DNA of 64,000 bases, from the NCBI RefSeq assembly GCF_001028705.1, contig NZ_CP011770.1, positions 1,615,501 to 1,679,500 on the forward strand, written 5' to 3'. The DNA comes from Croceicoccus naphthovorans. GTDB taxonomy: Bacteria > Pseudomonadota > Alphaproteobacteria > Sphingomonadales > Sphingomonadaceae. Positions 45,421-55,723 of this stretch are shown piece by piece. The translations under genes and the position numbers were made by a program. Each line of letters opens with the position of its first letter. The first letter of the stretch is position 1. The notes under the pieces are model-generated. The model did no database searches, was not told the DNA's origin, and saw only the letters and a list, made by a program, of their open reading frames with translations.

Positions 45421-47426
45421 GCGTCGATCAGGTCGCGGTCGATCTCTGCGGCGCGGTTCTGGATGAAGTTGAACCGGTGTTCCGGGTTGCGGCCCATCAG
45501 TTCGTCGACCAGTCGACCGACGCTGGCCCGCTGTTCGAATTCCTGCGGCAGGGTGATGCGGATCAGGCTGCGACTTTCGGGGCTCATCGTCGTTTCGCGC
45601 AGCTGCTGCGGGTTCATTTCACCAAGGCCCTTGAACCGGCCCACGTCGACCTTCTTTCCCTTGAATACCGTCGCCTCCAGCTCGGCGCGGTGCGCGTCGT
45701 CGCGGGCATAGCGGCTCTCTTTCCCGGCGGTCAGGCGATAGAGCGGTGGTTGGGCGAGGTAGAGGTGCCCGCGCCGCACGATTTCCGGCATTTCGCGGAA
45801 GAAAAACGTCATCAACAGGGTCGCGATATGCGCGCCGTCGACATCGGCGTCGGTCATGATGATGACGCGGTCGTAGCGCAGGTTTTCCGGGTCGCAATCC
45901 TTGCGAATGCCGCAGCCCAGCGCCAGCGTCAGGTCGGCGATTTCCTGGTTGGCGCGAATCTTGTCAGCGCTGGCCGAAGCGACGTTCAGGATCTTGCCGC
46001 GGATCGGTAAGATCGCCTGCGTCTTGCGGTCGCGCGCCTGCTTGGCGCTGCCGCCTGCGCTGTCGCCCTCGACGATGAACAGTTCGGTATCGCCATCCCC
46101 TTCGCCGCTGCAATCGGTCAGCTTGCCGGGCAGGCGTAGTTTCTTGGCGTTGGTCGCGGTCTTGCGCTTTACCTCACGCTCCTGCTTGCGGCGGAGGCGT
46201 TCGTCCATCCGCTCCATGACGGAGCAGAGCAGCGCCTTCCCGCGCTCCATATTGTCGGCGAGGAAGTGGTCGAAGTGATCGCGAACTGCGTTTTCGACAA
46301 GGCGCGCGGCCTCGGCGCTGGTCAGGCGGTCCTTCGTCTGGCTCTGGAACTGCGGGTCGCGGATGAAGAGCGAGAGCATGATCTCGCTGCCGGTCACCAC
46401 GTCGTCGGGCGTGATGTCCTTGGCCTTCTTTTCCTTCACCAGTTCGCCGAACGCGCGCAGCCCCTTGGTCAGCGCGGCCCGCAACCCCTGTTCGTGGGTG
46501 CCGCCGTCGGGCGTGGGGATCGTGTTGCAGTACCAGCTATACGATCCGTCGGACCACAGCGGCCATGCGATCGCCCATTCGACGCGGCCCTGCTGTTGCC
46601 CGGCTTCGTTCGCGGGAAAGTCCTGCGACCCGGCGAAGAAATCGCTGGTCACGCATTCGCGCGCGCCAACCTGTTCTTTCAGGTGATCGGCCAGACCGCC
46701 GGGGAACTGGAACACAGCCTCTGCCGGAACGTCGTCGCTGGCCAGCTCAGGTGAACATTTCCAGCGGATTTCGACGCCCGCAAACAGATAGGCCTTTGAC
46801 CGGGCGAGGCGAAACAGGCGGGCCGGCTTGAACTTCTGCGCCCCGAAAATTTCCGGGTCGGGCGTAAAGCTGACCGTGGTGCCGCGCCGGTTGGGCGCCG
46901 CGCCGACCTTTTGCAGCTTCGTCGTCGGCAGGCCTTGCGAGAATTCCTGCGCGTAGACTTCCTTGTTGCGTGCAACTTCCACGCGGGTCTTTACCGACAG
47001 CGCATTGACGACCGAAACGCCGACACCATGCAAACCGCCACTGGTGGCATAGGCCTTGCCGCTGAACTTGCCGCCCGAATGCAGCGTGGTGAGAATGACC
47101 TCCAGCGCCGACTTGCCCGGATACTTCGGATGCTCGTCAATCGGCATGCCGCGACCGTTATCGCTGATTGTAATCGTGCCGGCGGTGCCGTCCGGCCCGG
47201 CCTCCAGCGTTACCTCGATCCGGTTGGCGTGGCCTGCAACCGCCTCGTCCATTGAGTTGTCGAGCACTTCGGCGGCAAGGTGGTGCAGCGCGCGTTCGTC
47301 CGTACCGCCGATGTACATGCCGGGGCGGCGGCGAACAGGCTCCAGCCCTTCGAGAACCTCGATTGCAGAGCTGTCATAGGCCTCTGCCGAACCGGCGGGT
47401 GCATTTTCGAACAGATCGTCGGACAT
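45417..47426 (-). CDS. parE: DNA topoisomerase IV subunit B
   Basis: ATPase subunit of topoisomerase IV, 669 residues. It has a GHKL domain ([45 protein letters not shown] and [16 protein letters not shown]), a transducer, and a TOPRIM domain with [16 protein letters not shown] and [12 protein letters not shown]. Absence of the ~170-residue insert of gram-negative GyrB and the [10 protein letters not shown] motif support ParE over GyrB. A palindrome lies between it and the lipoprotein gene upstream. Confidence 0.93.
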   Translation of the reverse strand: MSDDLFENAPAGSAEAYDSSAIEVLEGLEPVRRRPGMYIGGTDERALHHLAAEVLDNSMDEAVAGHANRIEVTLEAGPDGTAGTITISDNGRGMPIDEHPKYPGKSALEVILTTLHSGGKFSGKAYATSGGLHGVGVSVVNALSVKTRVEVARNKEVYAQEFSQGLPTTKLQKVGAAPNRRGTTVSFTPDPEIFGAQKFKPARLFRLARSKAYLFAGVEIRWKCSPELASDDVPAEAVFQFPGGLADHLKEQVGARECVTSDFFAGSQDFPANEAGQQQGRVEWAIAWPLWSDGSYSWYCNTIPTPDGGTHEQGLRAALTKGLRAFGELVKEKKAKDITPDDVVTGSEIMLSLFIRDPQFQSQTKDRLTSAEAARLVENAVRDHFDHFLADNMERGKALLCSVMERMDERLRRKQEREVKRKTATNAKKLRLPGKLTDCSGEGDGDTELFIVEGDSAGGSAKQARDRKTQAILPIRGKILNVASASADKIRANQEIADLTLALGCGIRKDCDPENLRYDRVIIMTDADVDGAHIATLLMTFFFREMPEIVRRGHLYLAQPPLYRLTAGKESRYARDDAHRAELEATVFKGKKVDVGRFKGLGEMNPQQLRETTMSPESRSLIRITLPQEFEQRASVGRLVDELMGRNPEHRFNFIQNRAAEIDRDLIDA

Positions 47427-47442
47427 AACGCGAACGCTAACG

Positions 47443-47473
47443 CCCCGCGCGCCTGTGAAGCAAGCGCGCGGGG
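47443..47473. terminator. Strong palindrome between the LpoA-like gene and parE
   Basis: CCCCGCGCGC and GCGCGCGGGG make a perfect 10-bp GC-only stem around an 11-nt loop, located 28 bp after the lipoprotein stop and 17 bp before parE. There is no T-run, so it may act as a weak or Rho-dependent terminator or an attenuator. Confidence 0.5.
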
Positions 47474-47501
47474 TAAGTTATCGCCAGTGGTGGCGTGATT
47501 G

Positions 47502-48665
47502 TCAGAACTTGGTCGGCGCGGGGGATACGACCTTGACCCCGCCCGAAGTGACTTCGCGAACCTCGAAAGCGCGTTCCACGACGCCTTCGTCGAAACGGAA
47601 TGCCCCGTCGAGCCCGATGAACCCGCCTGCGTCGGCCAGCGGGCGGGTCGGAAAGCGATCGCCGACTTTCCAGTCGCGCGCGACCTTGATGGTCAGCAGG
47701 ACCGCGTCATAGCCCAGCGTCGAAATGCGATAGGGCGAAGCGCCGAACCGGCTCTTGTAGCTGTCGGAATAACGCTTGAAGCGTCCGTCGCTGATCGCGG
47801 AGAACCATGCGCCGCGCAGAGCGGAGGACTGGGCAATCTGCTCGTCGCCGCTCCACAATTCAGTGCCGATTATCTTCGCCGCCTTTTCGGCGTCGCGGAT
47901 CAGCGGCCCGGCACGGACCGCCATGCGCGACCCGTCGGCGATGATCACCGCCTGATAATCGCCCTTGGCAGCCAGACGCTTCACCGCATTGGAAAGCGAG
48001 GTCGCATCGCGGTCATAACTTTCGATGGCCATGACCTTGGCCCCGGAAGCGCGGGCAGTGTCCATGATCGCATCGCTGGCCGCGCGGCCATAGTCGCCGC
48101 TGGGCACCAGCGCGCCGAACGTCGTCATGCCCTGACCGACCGCGAATTTCATCGACCGTTCTAGGGACTGAGCGGGCACTTGCCCAATCACCCAGACGCC
48201 GTCTCCACCCGCGCGCTCGTCGTTCGAAAAGCTGATGATCGGCACCCGCGCGGGGCCTGCAATCGACTTCACCGCATCAAGATTGTCCGACAGCAGCGGG
48301 CCGAGGATCAGGCGGTTCCCGTCCGCAATCGCGCGCTGCGCCGCATTCCGCGCACCAGCGGCGGTATCATACGTGGTGATGCGAATGTTCGAGGTATTCG
48401 TATCGAGCAGCGCCATCGTCGTCGCGTTCGACAGCGACTGGCCCACGCCCGAATTCGAGCCCGACAGCGGCACGAGCAGCGCGATGCGATGCCGCGTCTC
48501 GTCGCCAGAGGGCAACTGCCCGGCGGTCGGCTGGTCGGGCTGAGGCGGAGGCGGAGCCTCGCTTTTCGGCACCATTCCGGCGCAACCGGCCAGCAACAGC
48601 GCGGTCATCCCGGCCAGTCCAGCGCGGACCGTGTGGCGGCGCGAGGCATTGACCCGCGTAATCAT
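47502..48665 (-). CDS. Penicillin-binding protein activator, LpoA-like lipoprotein
   Basis: A 387-residue lipoprotein. The signal peptide ends with the lipobox LLAGC (Cys28), then a Pro-rich linker (PPPPQPDQPT), then a periplasmic-binding-protein-like type I fold (RIALLVPLSGSNSGVGQSLSNATTMAL... GRAASDAIMDTA). It resembles the second domain of LpoA, which activates the peptidoglycan synthase PBP1A. It diverges from rsmI with only 39 bp between start codons, a conserved arrangement with rsmI-yraN. Confidence 0.85.
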   Translation of the reverse strand: MITRVNASRRHTVRAGLAGMTALLLAGCAGMVPKSEAPPPPQPDQPTAGQLPSGDETRHRIALLVPLSGSNSGVGQSLSNATTMALLDTNTSNIRITTYDTAAGARNAAQRAIADGNRLILGPLLSDNLDAVKSIAGPARVPIISFSNDERAGGDGVWVIGQVPAQSLERSMKFAVGQGMTTFGALVPSGDYGRAASDAIMDTARASGAKVMAIESYDRDATSLSNAVKRLAAKGDYQAVIIADGSRMAVRAGPLIRDAEKAAKIIGTELWSGDEQIAQSSALRGAWFSAISDGRFKRYSDSYKSRFGASPYRISTLGYDAVLLTIKVARDWKVGDRFPTRPLADAGGFIGLDGAFRFDEGVVERAFEVREVTSGGVKVVSPAPTKF

Positions 48666-48704
48666 GCTTGCATCTCCCTGAAAACCCCGTGCATCTGCAT
48701 CCCT

Positions 48705-49562
48705 ATGTCCGACGCACCTGAAAGTTCCGTGTCTACACGTCTCGTAGTTGAATCAGGCCTCTATATAGTCGCGACCCCGATTGGCAATCTCGGCGACCTT
48801 AGCCCGCGCGCGATTGCGATATTGGGGGCCTGCGAAGCGGTGGCCTGTGAAGACACGCGCGTTACCGGCAAACTGATGAACCACGCCGGAATGAAGAAAC
48901 GCCTGATTCGGTATGACGATCATGCTAGCGATGCGACGCGCGAACACCTGCTGGCACTGGCGGCGGAACGGCCGGTGGCGCTGGTGTCCGACGCGGGCAC
49001 ACCGCTGATTTCCGACCCAGGCTATAAACTGGTGCGAGAGGCGCGCGAGAGAGGCATCTCCGTGGTAAGCGTGCCGGGGCCGAGCGCGCTGATCGTGGCG
49101 CTGACGCTTTCGGGCTTGCCGACGGACCGGTTCCTGTTTGGCGGTTTCTTGCCGGTGAAGGACAAGGCGCGGGGAGATATCTTCGCGGAACTGGGCGCGG
49201 TGCGCGCGACTCTGGTGTTCTATGAGACTGCGCCGAGGCTGGTCAGCGCGTTGGGTGCGATCAACGCCGCGCTGCCGGGACGAGAGGTCGCGGTGGCGCG
49301 TGAATTGACCAAGAAGTTCGAGGAATGTCGTACCGGGTCGCCGCAAGACCTGATCGATCACTACACCGCGCATACCCCGAAAGGTGAGATCGTGCTGATG
49401 ATCGGGCCGCCGGGCGAGGAGCCGGCCGCCGATCTCGACATCGATGCGCTACTCCGCGCCGAACTGGGCGATCACAAGCCGTCGCAGGCGGCAGCAAGGT
49501 TGGCCAAGGCGCATGGGCTGGACCGCAAGGCGCTCTACGCTCGCGCGATGGAACTGAAGTGA
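48705..49562 (+). CDS. rsmI: 16S rRNA (cytidine(1402)-2'-O)-methyltransferase
   Basis: SAM-dependent tetrapyrrole-methylase-fold enzyme that 2'-O-methylates C1402 in the ribosomal P site. The 285-residue protein has GLYIVATPIGNLGDLSPRA, ACEDTRVTGKLM, LVSDAGTPLISDPGYKLV and VPGPSALIVAL. The C-terminus ends with a helical domain. Starts with ATG at 48705; the frame is open upstream only as an antiphase reading of the lipoprotein gene. Overlaps yraN (GTGA). Confidence 0.95.
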   Translation: MSDAPESSVSTRLVVESGLYIVATPIGNLGDLSPRAIAILGACEAVACEDTRVTGKLMNHAGMKKRLIRYDDHASDATREHLLALAAERPVALVSDAGTPLISDPGYKLVREARERGISVVSVPGPSALIVALTLSGLPTDRFLFGGFLPVKDKARGDIFAELGAVRATLVFYETAPRLVSALGAINAALPGREVAVARELTKKFEECRTGSPQDLIDHYTAHTPKGEIVLMIGPPGEEPAADLDIDALLRAELGDHKPSQAAARLAKAHGLDRKALYARAMELK

Positions 49563-49921
49563 CCGCCGCCCCCAAACGCATCCGTGCCGAGAAGCAGGGC
49601 CGCAAGGGCGAGGCTGCGGCAGCGATGTATCTGCGTGCCAAGGGCTGGCGCATCCTTGCCGAACGCGTGCGCAATCCGGCGGGCGAAATCGACTTGATCG
49701 CCCGGCGCGGGTCGATGGTGATTTTCGTAGAGGTAAAGTGGCGGCAAAAGGCGGTGGACCTCGATCTGGCCATCGATGCGCGCCGCCTCGCCCGGGTATC
49801 CGCTGCTGCGGAGGCGGAGGCGCACAACTACCTGACCGACGGCGACGACATGCGGATTGATGTCCTGCTCCTTGCGCCGGGGCGATTGCCACGCCATCTG
49901 GCGAACGCCGGCCAATTCTGA
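49559..49921 (+). CDS. yraN: UPF0102 protein YraN (predicted endonuclease fold)
   Basis: A 120-residue protein of the YraN family: RKGEAAAAMYLRAKGWRILAERVRNPAGEIDLIARRGSMVIFVEVKWR contains the E-...-GEIDLI-...-VFVEVK pattern of Holliday-junction-resolvase-like nucleases. The GTG start overlaps the rsmI stop. It sits between rsmI and gshB, as in many proteobacteria. Enzymatic activity is unproven. Confidence 0.9.
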   Translation: MTAAPKRIRAEKQGRKGEAAAAMYLRAKGWRILAERVRNPAGEIDLIARRGSMVIFVEVKWRQKAVDLDLAIDARRLARVSAAAEAEAHNYLTDGDDMRIDVLLLAPGRLPRHLANAGQF

Positions 49922-49935
49922 AGGATCTTATCCCC

Positions 49936-50934
49936 GTGACAACACCCCTGCGCGTCGCCGTCCAGATGGACCCGATGGAATCGATCGGCATCGCCGGGGA
50001 TTCGAGCTTTGCCCTGATGCTGTCGGCACAGGCGCGTGGGTACGAACTGTTCCACTACGATGTGCGGACGCTGGCATGGAAGTCGGACGGGCAGGGCGGC
50101 GGACGCGTCACGGCATGGGCCGCGCCGGTGACGGTGCAGCGTGTTGAGGGCGACCACTTTACGATGGGCGAGCATCGCACCATCGACCTTGGCCGCGATG
50201 TCGATGTCGTGCTGATGCGGCAGGATCCGCCGTTCGATATCGGCTATCTGACCGGCACCTGGCTGCTGGAGCGGATCAAGGGCGAGACGCTGGTCATCAA
50301 CGATCCGGTCTCCGTCCGCGATGCGCCGGAAAAGGTCTATGTCCTCGATTTCGCTCGGTTCATGCCGCCGACGCTGATCACCCGCCGGATCGAGGATGTG
50401 CGCGAATTTCAGCGCGAACATCGTGATTGGAGTGGGGGCGCCATCGTGATGAAGCCGTTGCACGGCAATGGCGGCAAGGCGGTGTTCAAGGTGGATGCAG
50501 AGGGATCGAACCTGTCCGCGCTGGTAGAGATTTTCAACCAGACCTGGCCCGAACCCTTCATGGTCCAACCGTTCCTTCCCGACGTTTCGTTGGGCGACAA
50601 GCGCATCGTGCTGGTCGATGGCGAAGTCGCGGGCGCGATCAACCGCCTGCCGGGCGAGGGGGAGTTCCGATCCAACCTTGCCCAAGGCGGCAGCGCCGAG
50701 GCAACTGAACTGACCGAGACCGAACAGGAAATCTGCGCCGCGATGGGGCCGGAACTGAAAAAGCTGGGCCTCGTCTTCGTCGGCATCGACGTGATCGGCG
50801 GCAGGTGGCTGACCGAAATCAACGTCACCAGCCCCACCGGGATCGTCGCGATAGACCGTTTCAACGGCACCGACACGTCGGGCATGATCTGGAACGCGAT
50901 AGAGCGCCGAATCGCCGAACGCGCCGCCACATAA
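49936..50934 (+). CDS. gshB: Glutathione synthetase
   Basis: ATP-grasp enzyme joining gamma-glutamylcysteine and glycine. The 332-residue protein has VAVQMDPMESIGIAGDSSFALMLSAQARG, MRQDPPFDIGYLTGTWLLE, VMKPLHGNGGKAVFKV, NRLPGEGEFRSNLAQGGSAE and INVTSPTGIVAIDRFNGTD. GTG start after GGATCTTATCCCC. Last of the rsmI-yraN-gshB unit. Confidence 0.96.
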   Translation: MTTPLRVAVQMDPMESIGIAGDSSFALMLSAQARGYELFHYDVRTLAWKSDGQGGGRVTAWAAPVTVQRVEGDHFTMGEHRTIDLGRDVDVVLMRQDPPFDIGYLTGTWLLERIKGETLVINDPVSVRDAPEKVYVLDFARFMPPTLITRRIEDVREFQREHRDWSGGAIVMKPLHGNGGKAVFKVDAEGSNLSALVEIFNQTWPEPFMVQPFLPDVSLGDKRIVLVDGEVAGAINRLPGEGEFRSNLAQGGSAEATELTETEQEICAAMGPELKKLGLVFVGIDVIGGRWLTEINVTSPTGIVAIDRFNGTDTSGMIWNAIERRIAERAAT

Positions 50935-50999
50935 GGCAAACGGCGCGGCCCTTGCGCCAAAAGGCGGAGCTTTCGGCTCGTTGATCCGTTGGGACAAAT

Positions 51000-51620
51000 A
51001 TGAACGACTTCATCATCCAGTTGATCGAAGGCGGCGGCTATCTTGGCATCGCCTTCCTTATGGCGCTGGAAAACGTATTCCCGCCGATCCCCAGCGAAGT
51101 CATCATGGGCGTGGCAGGCGTGGCGGTTCATGCCGGTCGGATGGATTTCTGGCAGGTGCTCTGGTGGGGCACATTGGGCGCTACCGTCGGCAACTATGCT
51201 TGGTTCTACCTTGGCAAGCGGCTCGGGTATGAACGATTGCGCCCCTTTGTCGAAAAGCATGGCCGCTGGCTGACGATGGACTGGAGCCATGTTGAGGCCA
51301 GTTCGCAATTCTTTCGCAAGCACGGCCAGTGGGTCGTGTTCTTTCTGCGTTTCTCGCCGCTGATGCGGACGATCATCTCGCTGCCCGCCGGCTTGGCGCA
51401 CATGGGTACGGGGCGGTTCCTGATTTTCACGTTCTTGGGGTCCGCCGTGTGGAATGCGGCCCTGATCGGCAGTGCAACCCTGCTGGCCAGCTGGTTCACG
51501 GGTTTTGAGGAAGTGCTGGGCTATATCGTGATCGGCATGATCGCCGTGGGTGCGGTTTGGTACGCCTGGCGCGTGATGACGTGGCGGCCCAGCACGCCTG
51601 CGGAAGACCCCGCCGAATAG
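51000..51620 (+). CDS. DedA-family membrane protein
   Basis: A 206-residue integral membrane protein with the SNARE-associated/DedA pattern: LMALENVFPPIPSEVIMGVAG (re-entrant helix with the ENVFPPIPSE motif), GATVGNYAWFYLGKRLGYE, FLRFSPLMRTIISLPAGLAHM. Such proteins are undecaprenyl-phosphate or phospholipid scramblases. Monocistronic; its stop directly abuts the xerC stop. Confidence 0.88.
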   Translation: MNDFIIQLIEGGGYLGIAFLMALENVFPPIPSEVIMGVAGVAVHAGRMDFWQVLWWGTLGATVGNYAWFYLGKRLGYERLRPFVEKHGRWLTMDWSHVEASSQFFRKHGQWVVFFLRFSPLMRTIISLPAGLAHMGTGRFLIFTFLGSAVWNAALIGSATLLASWFTGFEEVLGYIVIGMIAVGAVWYAWRVMTWRPSTPAEDPAE

Positions 51621-52538
51621 CTACTCCGCCTCTCGCGGGTGGGCATTGCGATAGACATCGAGTAGCGTTGCCGCGTCGACTTTGGTGTAGATCTGCGTCG
51701 AACCGAGGCTTGCATGGCCCAGCAACTCCTGCAGACTGCGCAAGTCGGCCCCGGCGGCCAGAAGGTGCGTCGCAAACGAATGACGCAGGGCGTGCGGCGT
51801 CGCCGATGGTGGCAGTCCCAATGCCTGCCGCGCCCGTACCACCGCCTTTTGGAGAACCCCTTGCGACAATCGACCGCCGCGCGCCCCGCGAAACAGTGGC
51901 TGGTGCGGGTTCAGGGTGTAGGGCGTGGCATCGACGTAGGCATCGATCGCCTGCTTGACCAAGGGGAGAAGCGGAACCGTTCGCTGCTTCGATCCCTTGC
52001 CGGTAACGGTCAGCCGGTCGCCTAGCGGGAGGGCATCGCCGTTGAGTGACAATGCCTCGGCAATGCGCAGGCCCGATCCGTAGAGCAACAGCAGAACCGC
52101 CCGATCGCGAGCCCCGATCCATAGCTCTTGCGGCTCATCTGCGACGAGATCGGCCAAGCCGATTGCATCATCCGGCGTGACCGCGCGGGGGATGCCTTTC
52201 TTGACGCGCGGCCCGCGCATTCTCGGTACATTTTCCTGTTTTTTGCCAGCCTGTTGCGCCGCAAACTTCAGAAACGTTTTGATAGCCGACAATTCTCGCG
52301 CGGTCGAGGCGTTGGTCAAACCATCCTTGCGCCGATCCGCCAGGTAGCGGCGCATCGTCAGGTGATCGCAATCGGCCAACGGCCCCCATTCGGGCTCCAC
52401 GTTTTCAAATCTCAGAAAGCGCCGGGCAGTCGTCGTATAGGCCCGCACGGTGTGCTCGGAACGCCGCAAATCGTGGGTCAGGTGCCGATGCCACGTGCCG
52501 ATCAGGCGCTCGACGCGAAAGTCCGGCTCCTCGCTCAC
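51621..52538 (-). CDS. xerC: Tyrosine recombinase XerC
   Basis: Site-specific recombinase that resolves chromosome dimers at dif with XerD. The 305-residue protein has an N-terminal SAM-like core-binding domain and the catalytic residues Arg158 (GSGLRIAE), Lys181 (TGKGSK), His249 and Arg252 (TPHALRHSFATH), His275 (LGHAS) and Tyr284 (TQIYTKV). The start overlaps the hemW stop (ATGA). A chromosomal Xer recombinase, not an island integrase. Confidence 0.94.
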   Translation of the reverse strand: MSEEPDFRVERLIGTWHRHLTHDLRRSEHTVRAYTTTARRFLRFENVEPEWGPLADCDHLTMRRYLADRRKDGLTNASTARELSAIKTFLKFAAQQAGKKQENVPRMRGPRVKKGIPRAVTPDDAIGLADLVADEPQELWIGARDRAVLLLLYGSGLRIAEALSLNGDALPLGDRLTVTGKGSKQRTVPLLPLVKQAIDAYVDATPYTLNPHQPLFRGARGGRLSQGVLQKAVVRARQALGLPPSATPHALRHSFATHLLAAGADLRSLQELLGHASLGSTQIYTKVDAATLLDVYRNAHPREAE

Positions 52539-53689
52539 GGGGCGTCCATCAGGCTGGGCGAGACGATGTCGGCGATCAGGCTGTCGAGGACGATCATGCC
52601 CTTGTCGGTGACAGCGACGCGACCGTCGTGCCTCGTGACGAAACCAAGTCGCTCGTATAACCCGATACGGTCGGCATCGACCAGCTCGGGGACGGTAATC
52701 GCAAACCGTCGGGCGAGGGCAGCCGGATCGACCCCCTCAGCAAGCCGCAGGCCCATCATCAAGGCCTCCGCGGCCTGTTCCGCACGGGGAAGGGGGCGTT
52801 GCTCGACCATGCCGTGTCCGTGCTCGGTCACGGCGGACAGGTAGTTCTCTGGCTTGCGATGACGCTGCGTCGCCGTGCCGCAGCGCCGCCCATGCGCGCC
52901 GGGGCCGATCCCCGCATAGTCACCGTATCGCCAGTAGGTCAGATTGTGGCGGCTTTCCTCGCCGGGTCGGGCATGATTGCTGATTTCATAAAGCGGCAGA
53001 CCGGCAGCGCGGGTCATGTCCCCGGTCATCGTGAACAGCGTGCTGGCCAGGTCGTCCTCGGGCAATTCGAACGCGCCTTTCCGGAAATCGGTGGCAAAGC
53101 GCGTGCCCGGTTCGATGGTTAATTGGTAGAGCGAAATGTGCCCCGTACCGAACGCCAGCGCGCGGCGCAGCTCATCTTGCCACTCGCTCTCGGACTGGCC
53201 GGGGCGTGCATAGATGAGGTCTATACTTACCCTGCCGAAGTGCTTTTGCGCAACGTCCAGCGCCGCGATTCCCTCACTAGCATCGTGCAGCCTTCCAAGA
53301 AATTTCAGTGCGTTGTCATCCAGACTTTGCAAGCCGAGTGAAGTTCGGTTCACGCCGGCCGTTGCAAGGTCGGCAAAGCGCGCGGCTTCGACGCTCGACG
53401 GATTCGCCTCCAATGTAATCTCGATATCGGGCGCAAAGTCCCAATGTCGCGCGGCCTGCTCGATCAGTCCCGCAACCAGAGCGGGCGGCATCAACGAAGG
53501 CGTTCCGCCACCGAAAAAGATCGAGCCCAACTCGCGCCGCCCGGTAGCCTCCGCCTCGAACGCCATGTCCGCCAGTAACGCCCTCTGCCACGCATCCACG
53601 TCCACGCCGTCGCGGACATGGCTGTTGAAGTCGCAATAGGGGCACTTCTTCAGGCAGAACGGCCAGTGGATATAAAGGGCAAGCGACAT
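52535..53689 (-). CDS. hemW: Radical SAM protein HemW (heme chaperone)
   Basis: A 384-residue radical SAM protein with the CxxxCxxC cluster motif CLKKCPYC (Cys12, Cys16, Cys19), SIFFGGGTPSLM, and TLEANPSS. HemW is a coproporphyrinogen III oxidase-like protein that binds heme and inserts it into respiratory enzymes. It lacks features I would need to call it the true oxygen-independent HemN. Cotranscribed with xerC. Confidence 0.92.
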   Translation of the reverse strand: MSLALYIHWPFCLKKCPYCDFNSHVRDGVDVDAWQRALLADMAFEAEATGRRELGSIFFGGGTPSLMPPALVAGLIEQAARHWDFAPDIEITLEANPSSVEAARFADLATAGVNRTSLGLQSLDDNALKFLGRLHDASEGIAALDVAQKHFGRVSIDLIYARPGQSESEWQDELRRALAFGTGHISLYQLTIEPGTRFATDFRKGAFELPEDDLASTLFTMTGDMTRAAGLPLYEISNHARPGEESRHNLTYWRYGDYAGIGPGAHGRRCGTATQRHRKPENYLSAVTEHGHGMVEQRPLPRAEQAAEALMMGLRLAEGVDPAALARRFAITVPELVDADRIGLYERLGFVTRHDGRVAVTDKGMIVLDSLIADIVSPSLMDAP

Positions 53690-53735
53690 GCCGCCATTTC
53701 AGCGCCTGTTAACCCGGCAATGTCAAGAAGGGGGC

Positions 53736-54287
53736 ATGGGACGGGTCACGGAAATCGTGCTGGGCATTGCCGGCACCATCGCACTTTCGGCAGGCTTGAT
53801 CGGGTCGGGTTCGGCCCGCGAACTGAAATGGGTAGAGGAAATCGGCGAGGGCAGCTTTGCCGACCGGCTGCTGGAATCGCATAACGAAGAACGCCGGCGC
53901 GTCGGCGTTCCCGAATTGCGCTGGAGCCCGAAACTGGCCGCACAGGCCCGCGATTATGCGCAAAAACTTTCGAAAGGCCGTTCATTGGTTCACGCCAGCC
54001 GCGCCGAACGCGGCGGTGCGGGTGAGAACCTTTGGCATGGCCGCGCCGGGTTTTATTCTGCCGAGGAAATGATCGAAGGCATGGTGGACGAAAAGCGCCA
54101 CTTCAAACGCGGCAACTTCCCGCAGGTCAGCACGACCGGCCAATGGGCCGACGTGGGCCACTACACGCAAGTAATCTGGCGCGAGACGACAGAAGTCGGA
54201 TGCGCCGTAGTGCCGGGTGGCGGCAACGACTGGCTGGTGTGCCGGTACTGGCCCGCCGGTAATGTCTATGGAAGGCCGGTGCTCTAG
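53736..54287 (+). CDS. Secreted CAP-superfamily (SCP-like) protein
   Basis: A 183-residue protein with a signal peptide (about 1-27, ending GSGSA) and one CAP domain: LLESHNEERRRVGVPELRWSPKLAAQARDYAQKL, RGGAGENLWHG, QWADVGHYTQVIWRETTEVGCAVV and WLVCRYWPAGN, giving the His/Glu pair typical of the family and two cysteines for a likely disulfide. Bacterial CAP proteins are extracytoplasmic with unclear function. GAAGGGGGC precedes the ATG at 53736. Confidence 0.87.
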   Translation: MGRVTEIVLGIAGTIALSAGLIGSGSARELKWVEEIGEGSFADRLLESHNEERRRVGVPELRWSPKLAAQARDYAQKLSKGRSLVHASRAERGGAGENLWHGRAGFYSAEEMIEGMVDEKRHFKRGNFPQVSTTGQWADVGHYTQVIWRETTEVGCAVVPGGGNDWLVCRYWPAGNVYGRPVL

Positions 54288-54919
54288 GCGCCGAACTGCT
54301 CTGCCACCAGCTTGCGGAACGCATCAGCGCGGTGGCTCATCGCGTGTTTCTCTTCCGGTTGCAGCTCTGCAAACGTGGCATCGCGGCCCTGCGGCACGAA
54401 GACGGGGTCGTAGCCGAAACCCATCGTGCCACGCGGCGGCCAGGTCAGCGATCCGTCGACCCGGCCTTCGTAAACCGCCTCTCGCCCGTCGGGCCATGCC
54501 ACGGCCAGAACGCAGGAAAACCACGCTTCGCGGGGCGTCTCAGGGCCCTTTTCGGCCAGCATCCCCTCGACCTTGCCCATCGCCATGTACCAGTCACGCC
54601 CGGCGGGCCCTTCGAACCACTGCCGTTCTGCCCAGTCGGCGGTATAAACGCCGGGCCGCCCGTCCAAGGCCACGACCGACAGGCCGGAATCGTCGGCAAG
54701 GCTGACGATCTGCGAGGCCTGCGCCGCCGCCCGCGCCTTGATCAGCGCGTTTTCGATGAAAGTCGTCCCCGTCTCGGCGGGTTCCGGCAGGCCCAGCGAT
54801 CCTGCACTGATGCAATCCACGCCATAGGGCGCAAGCAGGGCCGAAATTTCCTTCAACTTGCCCGCGTTGTGGGTGGCGATGACCAGCTTGCCGGAACCGA
54901 GACGGGGTGAATCGCTCAT
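54284..54919 (-). CDS. rdgB: dITP/XTP pyrophosphatase, RdgB/HAM1 family
   Basis: A 211-residue nucleotide house-cleaning enzyme that hydrolyses dITP, XTP and related non-canonical nucleotides. It has [59 protein letters not shown] and MSHRADA. The ATG at 54919 overlaps the rph stop (ATGA); upstream in-frame ATGs would lie inside rph and are rejected. Confidence 0.94.
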   Translation of the reverse strand: MSDSPRLGSGKLVIATHNAGKLKEISALLAPYGVDCISAGSLGLPEPAETGTTFIENALIKARAAAQASQIVSLADDSGLSVVALDGRPGVYTADWAERQWFEGPAGRDWYMAMGKVEGMLAEKGPETPREAWFSCVLAVAWPDGREAVYEGRVDGSLTWPPRGTMGFGYDPVFVPQGRDATFAELQPEEKHAMSHRADAFRKLVAEQFGA

Positions 54920-55629
54920 TTTACAGCTGCGTCTTGCGCTTTGAAAATCTCGTCGCAACCGGTGCGGGCGAGGCGGAGCAGGCGCAGCAGACCTTCTTCA
55001 TCATAGGTCGCACCTTCGGCGGTTGCCTGAACCTCTGCGATCTGACCGCCTTCGATCAGGACGAAGTTTGCATCGGCATCGGCATTTGAATCCTCGGCAT
55101 AGTCGAGGTCCAGCACCGGCGTGCCGTTGAAGATGCCGCAAGAAACGGCGGCGACGCGCCGGGTCAGCGGATCATCCTTGATCGCGCCGCTGTCCAGCAA
55201 ACCCTGCACGGCCAGGCGTAGAGCAACCCATGCGCCGCTGATCGAGGCGGTGCGGGTGCCGCCATCGGCCTGCAACACGTCGCAGTCGAGCGTGATCTGC
55301 CGTTCGCCCAGCTTCTTCAGGTCGGTGACGGCACGCAACGAACGACCAATCAGGCGCTGAATTTCCTGCGTCCGACCCGACTGCTTACCCTTGGCCGCTT
55401 CGCGCGAACCGCGCGTGTGCGTAGCGCGAGGCAGCATCGAGTATTCGCCCGTGACCCAGCCTTCGCCCTTCCCGCGCAGCCATGGCGGCAGGCGTTCCTC
55501 GATGCTGGCGGTGCACAGCACGCGGGTGTCGCCGAAGCTGATCAGGCACGATCCCTCGGCGTGCTTGGTGAAGCCGGTCTCGATAGTGATGGCCCGCATT
55601 TCGTCTGCGGCGCGGCCGGATGGGCGCAT
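54916..55629 (-). CDS. rph: Ribonuclease PH
   Basis: Phosphate-dependent 3'-5' exoribonuclease that trims tRNA 3' ends. The 237-residue protein has [77 protein letters not shown] and [15 protein letters not shown]. The frame is open upstream, but the family starts at 55629. Divergent from hrcA with 94 bp between. Confidence 0.95.
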   Translation of the reverse strand: MRPSGRAADEMRAITIETGFTKHAEGSCLISFGDTRVLCTASIEERLPPWLRGKGEGWVTGEYSMLPRATHTRGSREAAKGKQSGRTQEIQRLIGRSLRAVTDLKKLGERQITLDCDVLQADGGTRTASISGAWVALRLAVQGLLDSGAIKDDPLTRRVAAVSCGIFNGTPVLDLDYAEDSNADADANFVLIEGGQIAEVQATAEGATYDEEGLLRLLRLARTGCDEIFKAQDAAVK

Positions 55630-55723
55630 TTTCTGGTGATTCCTTCGTGATGTCGTCAGATATGCACGCCGCGTTAGGCCGATCGGGCTTGAGGCCGCAA
55701 GGGGAGGGCTTAAATAAGCATCC

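Noticed and set aside
51621..52538. xerC as an island integrase
   Set aside because: The flanks (hemW, dedA) are core genes and the sequence is a standard chromosomal XerC; no tRNA or repeat is near.
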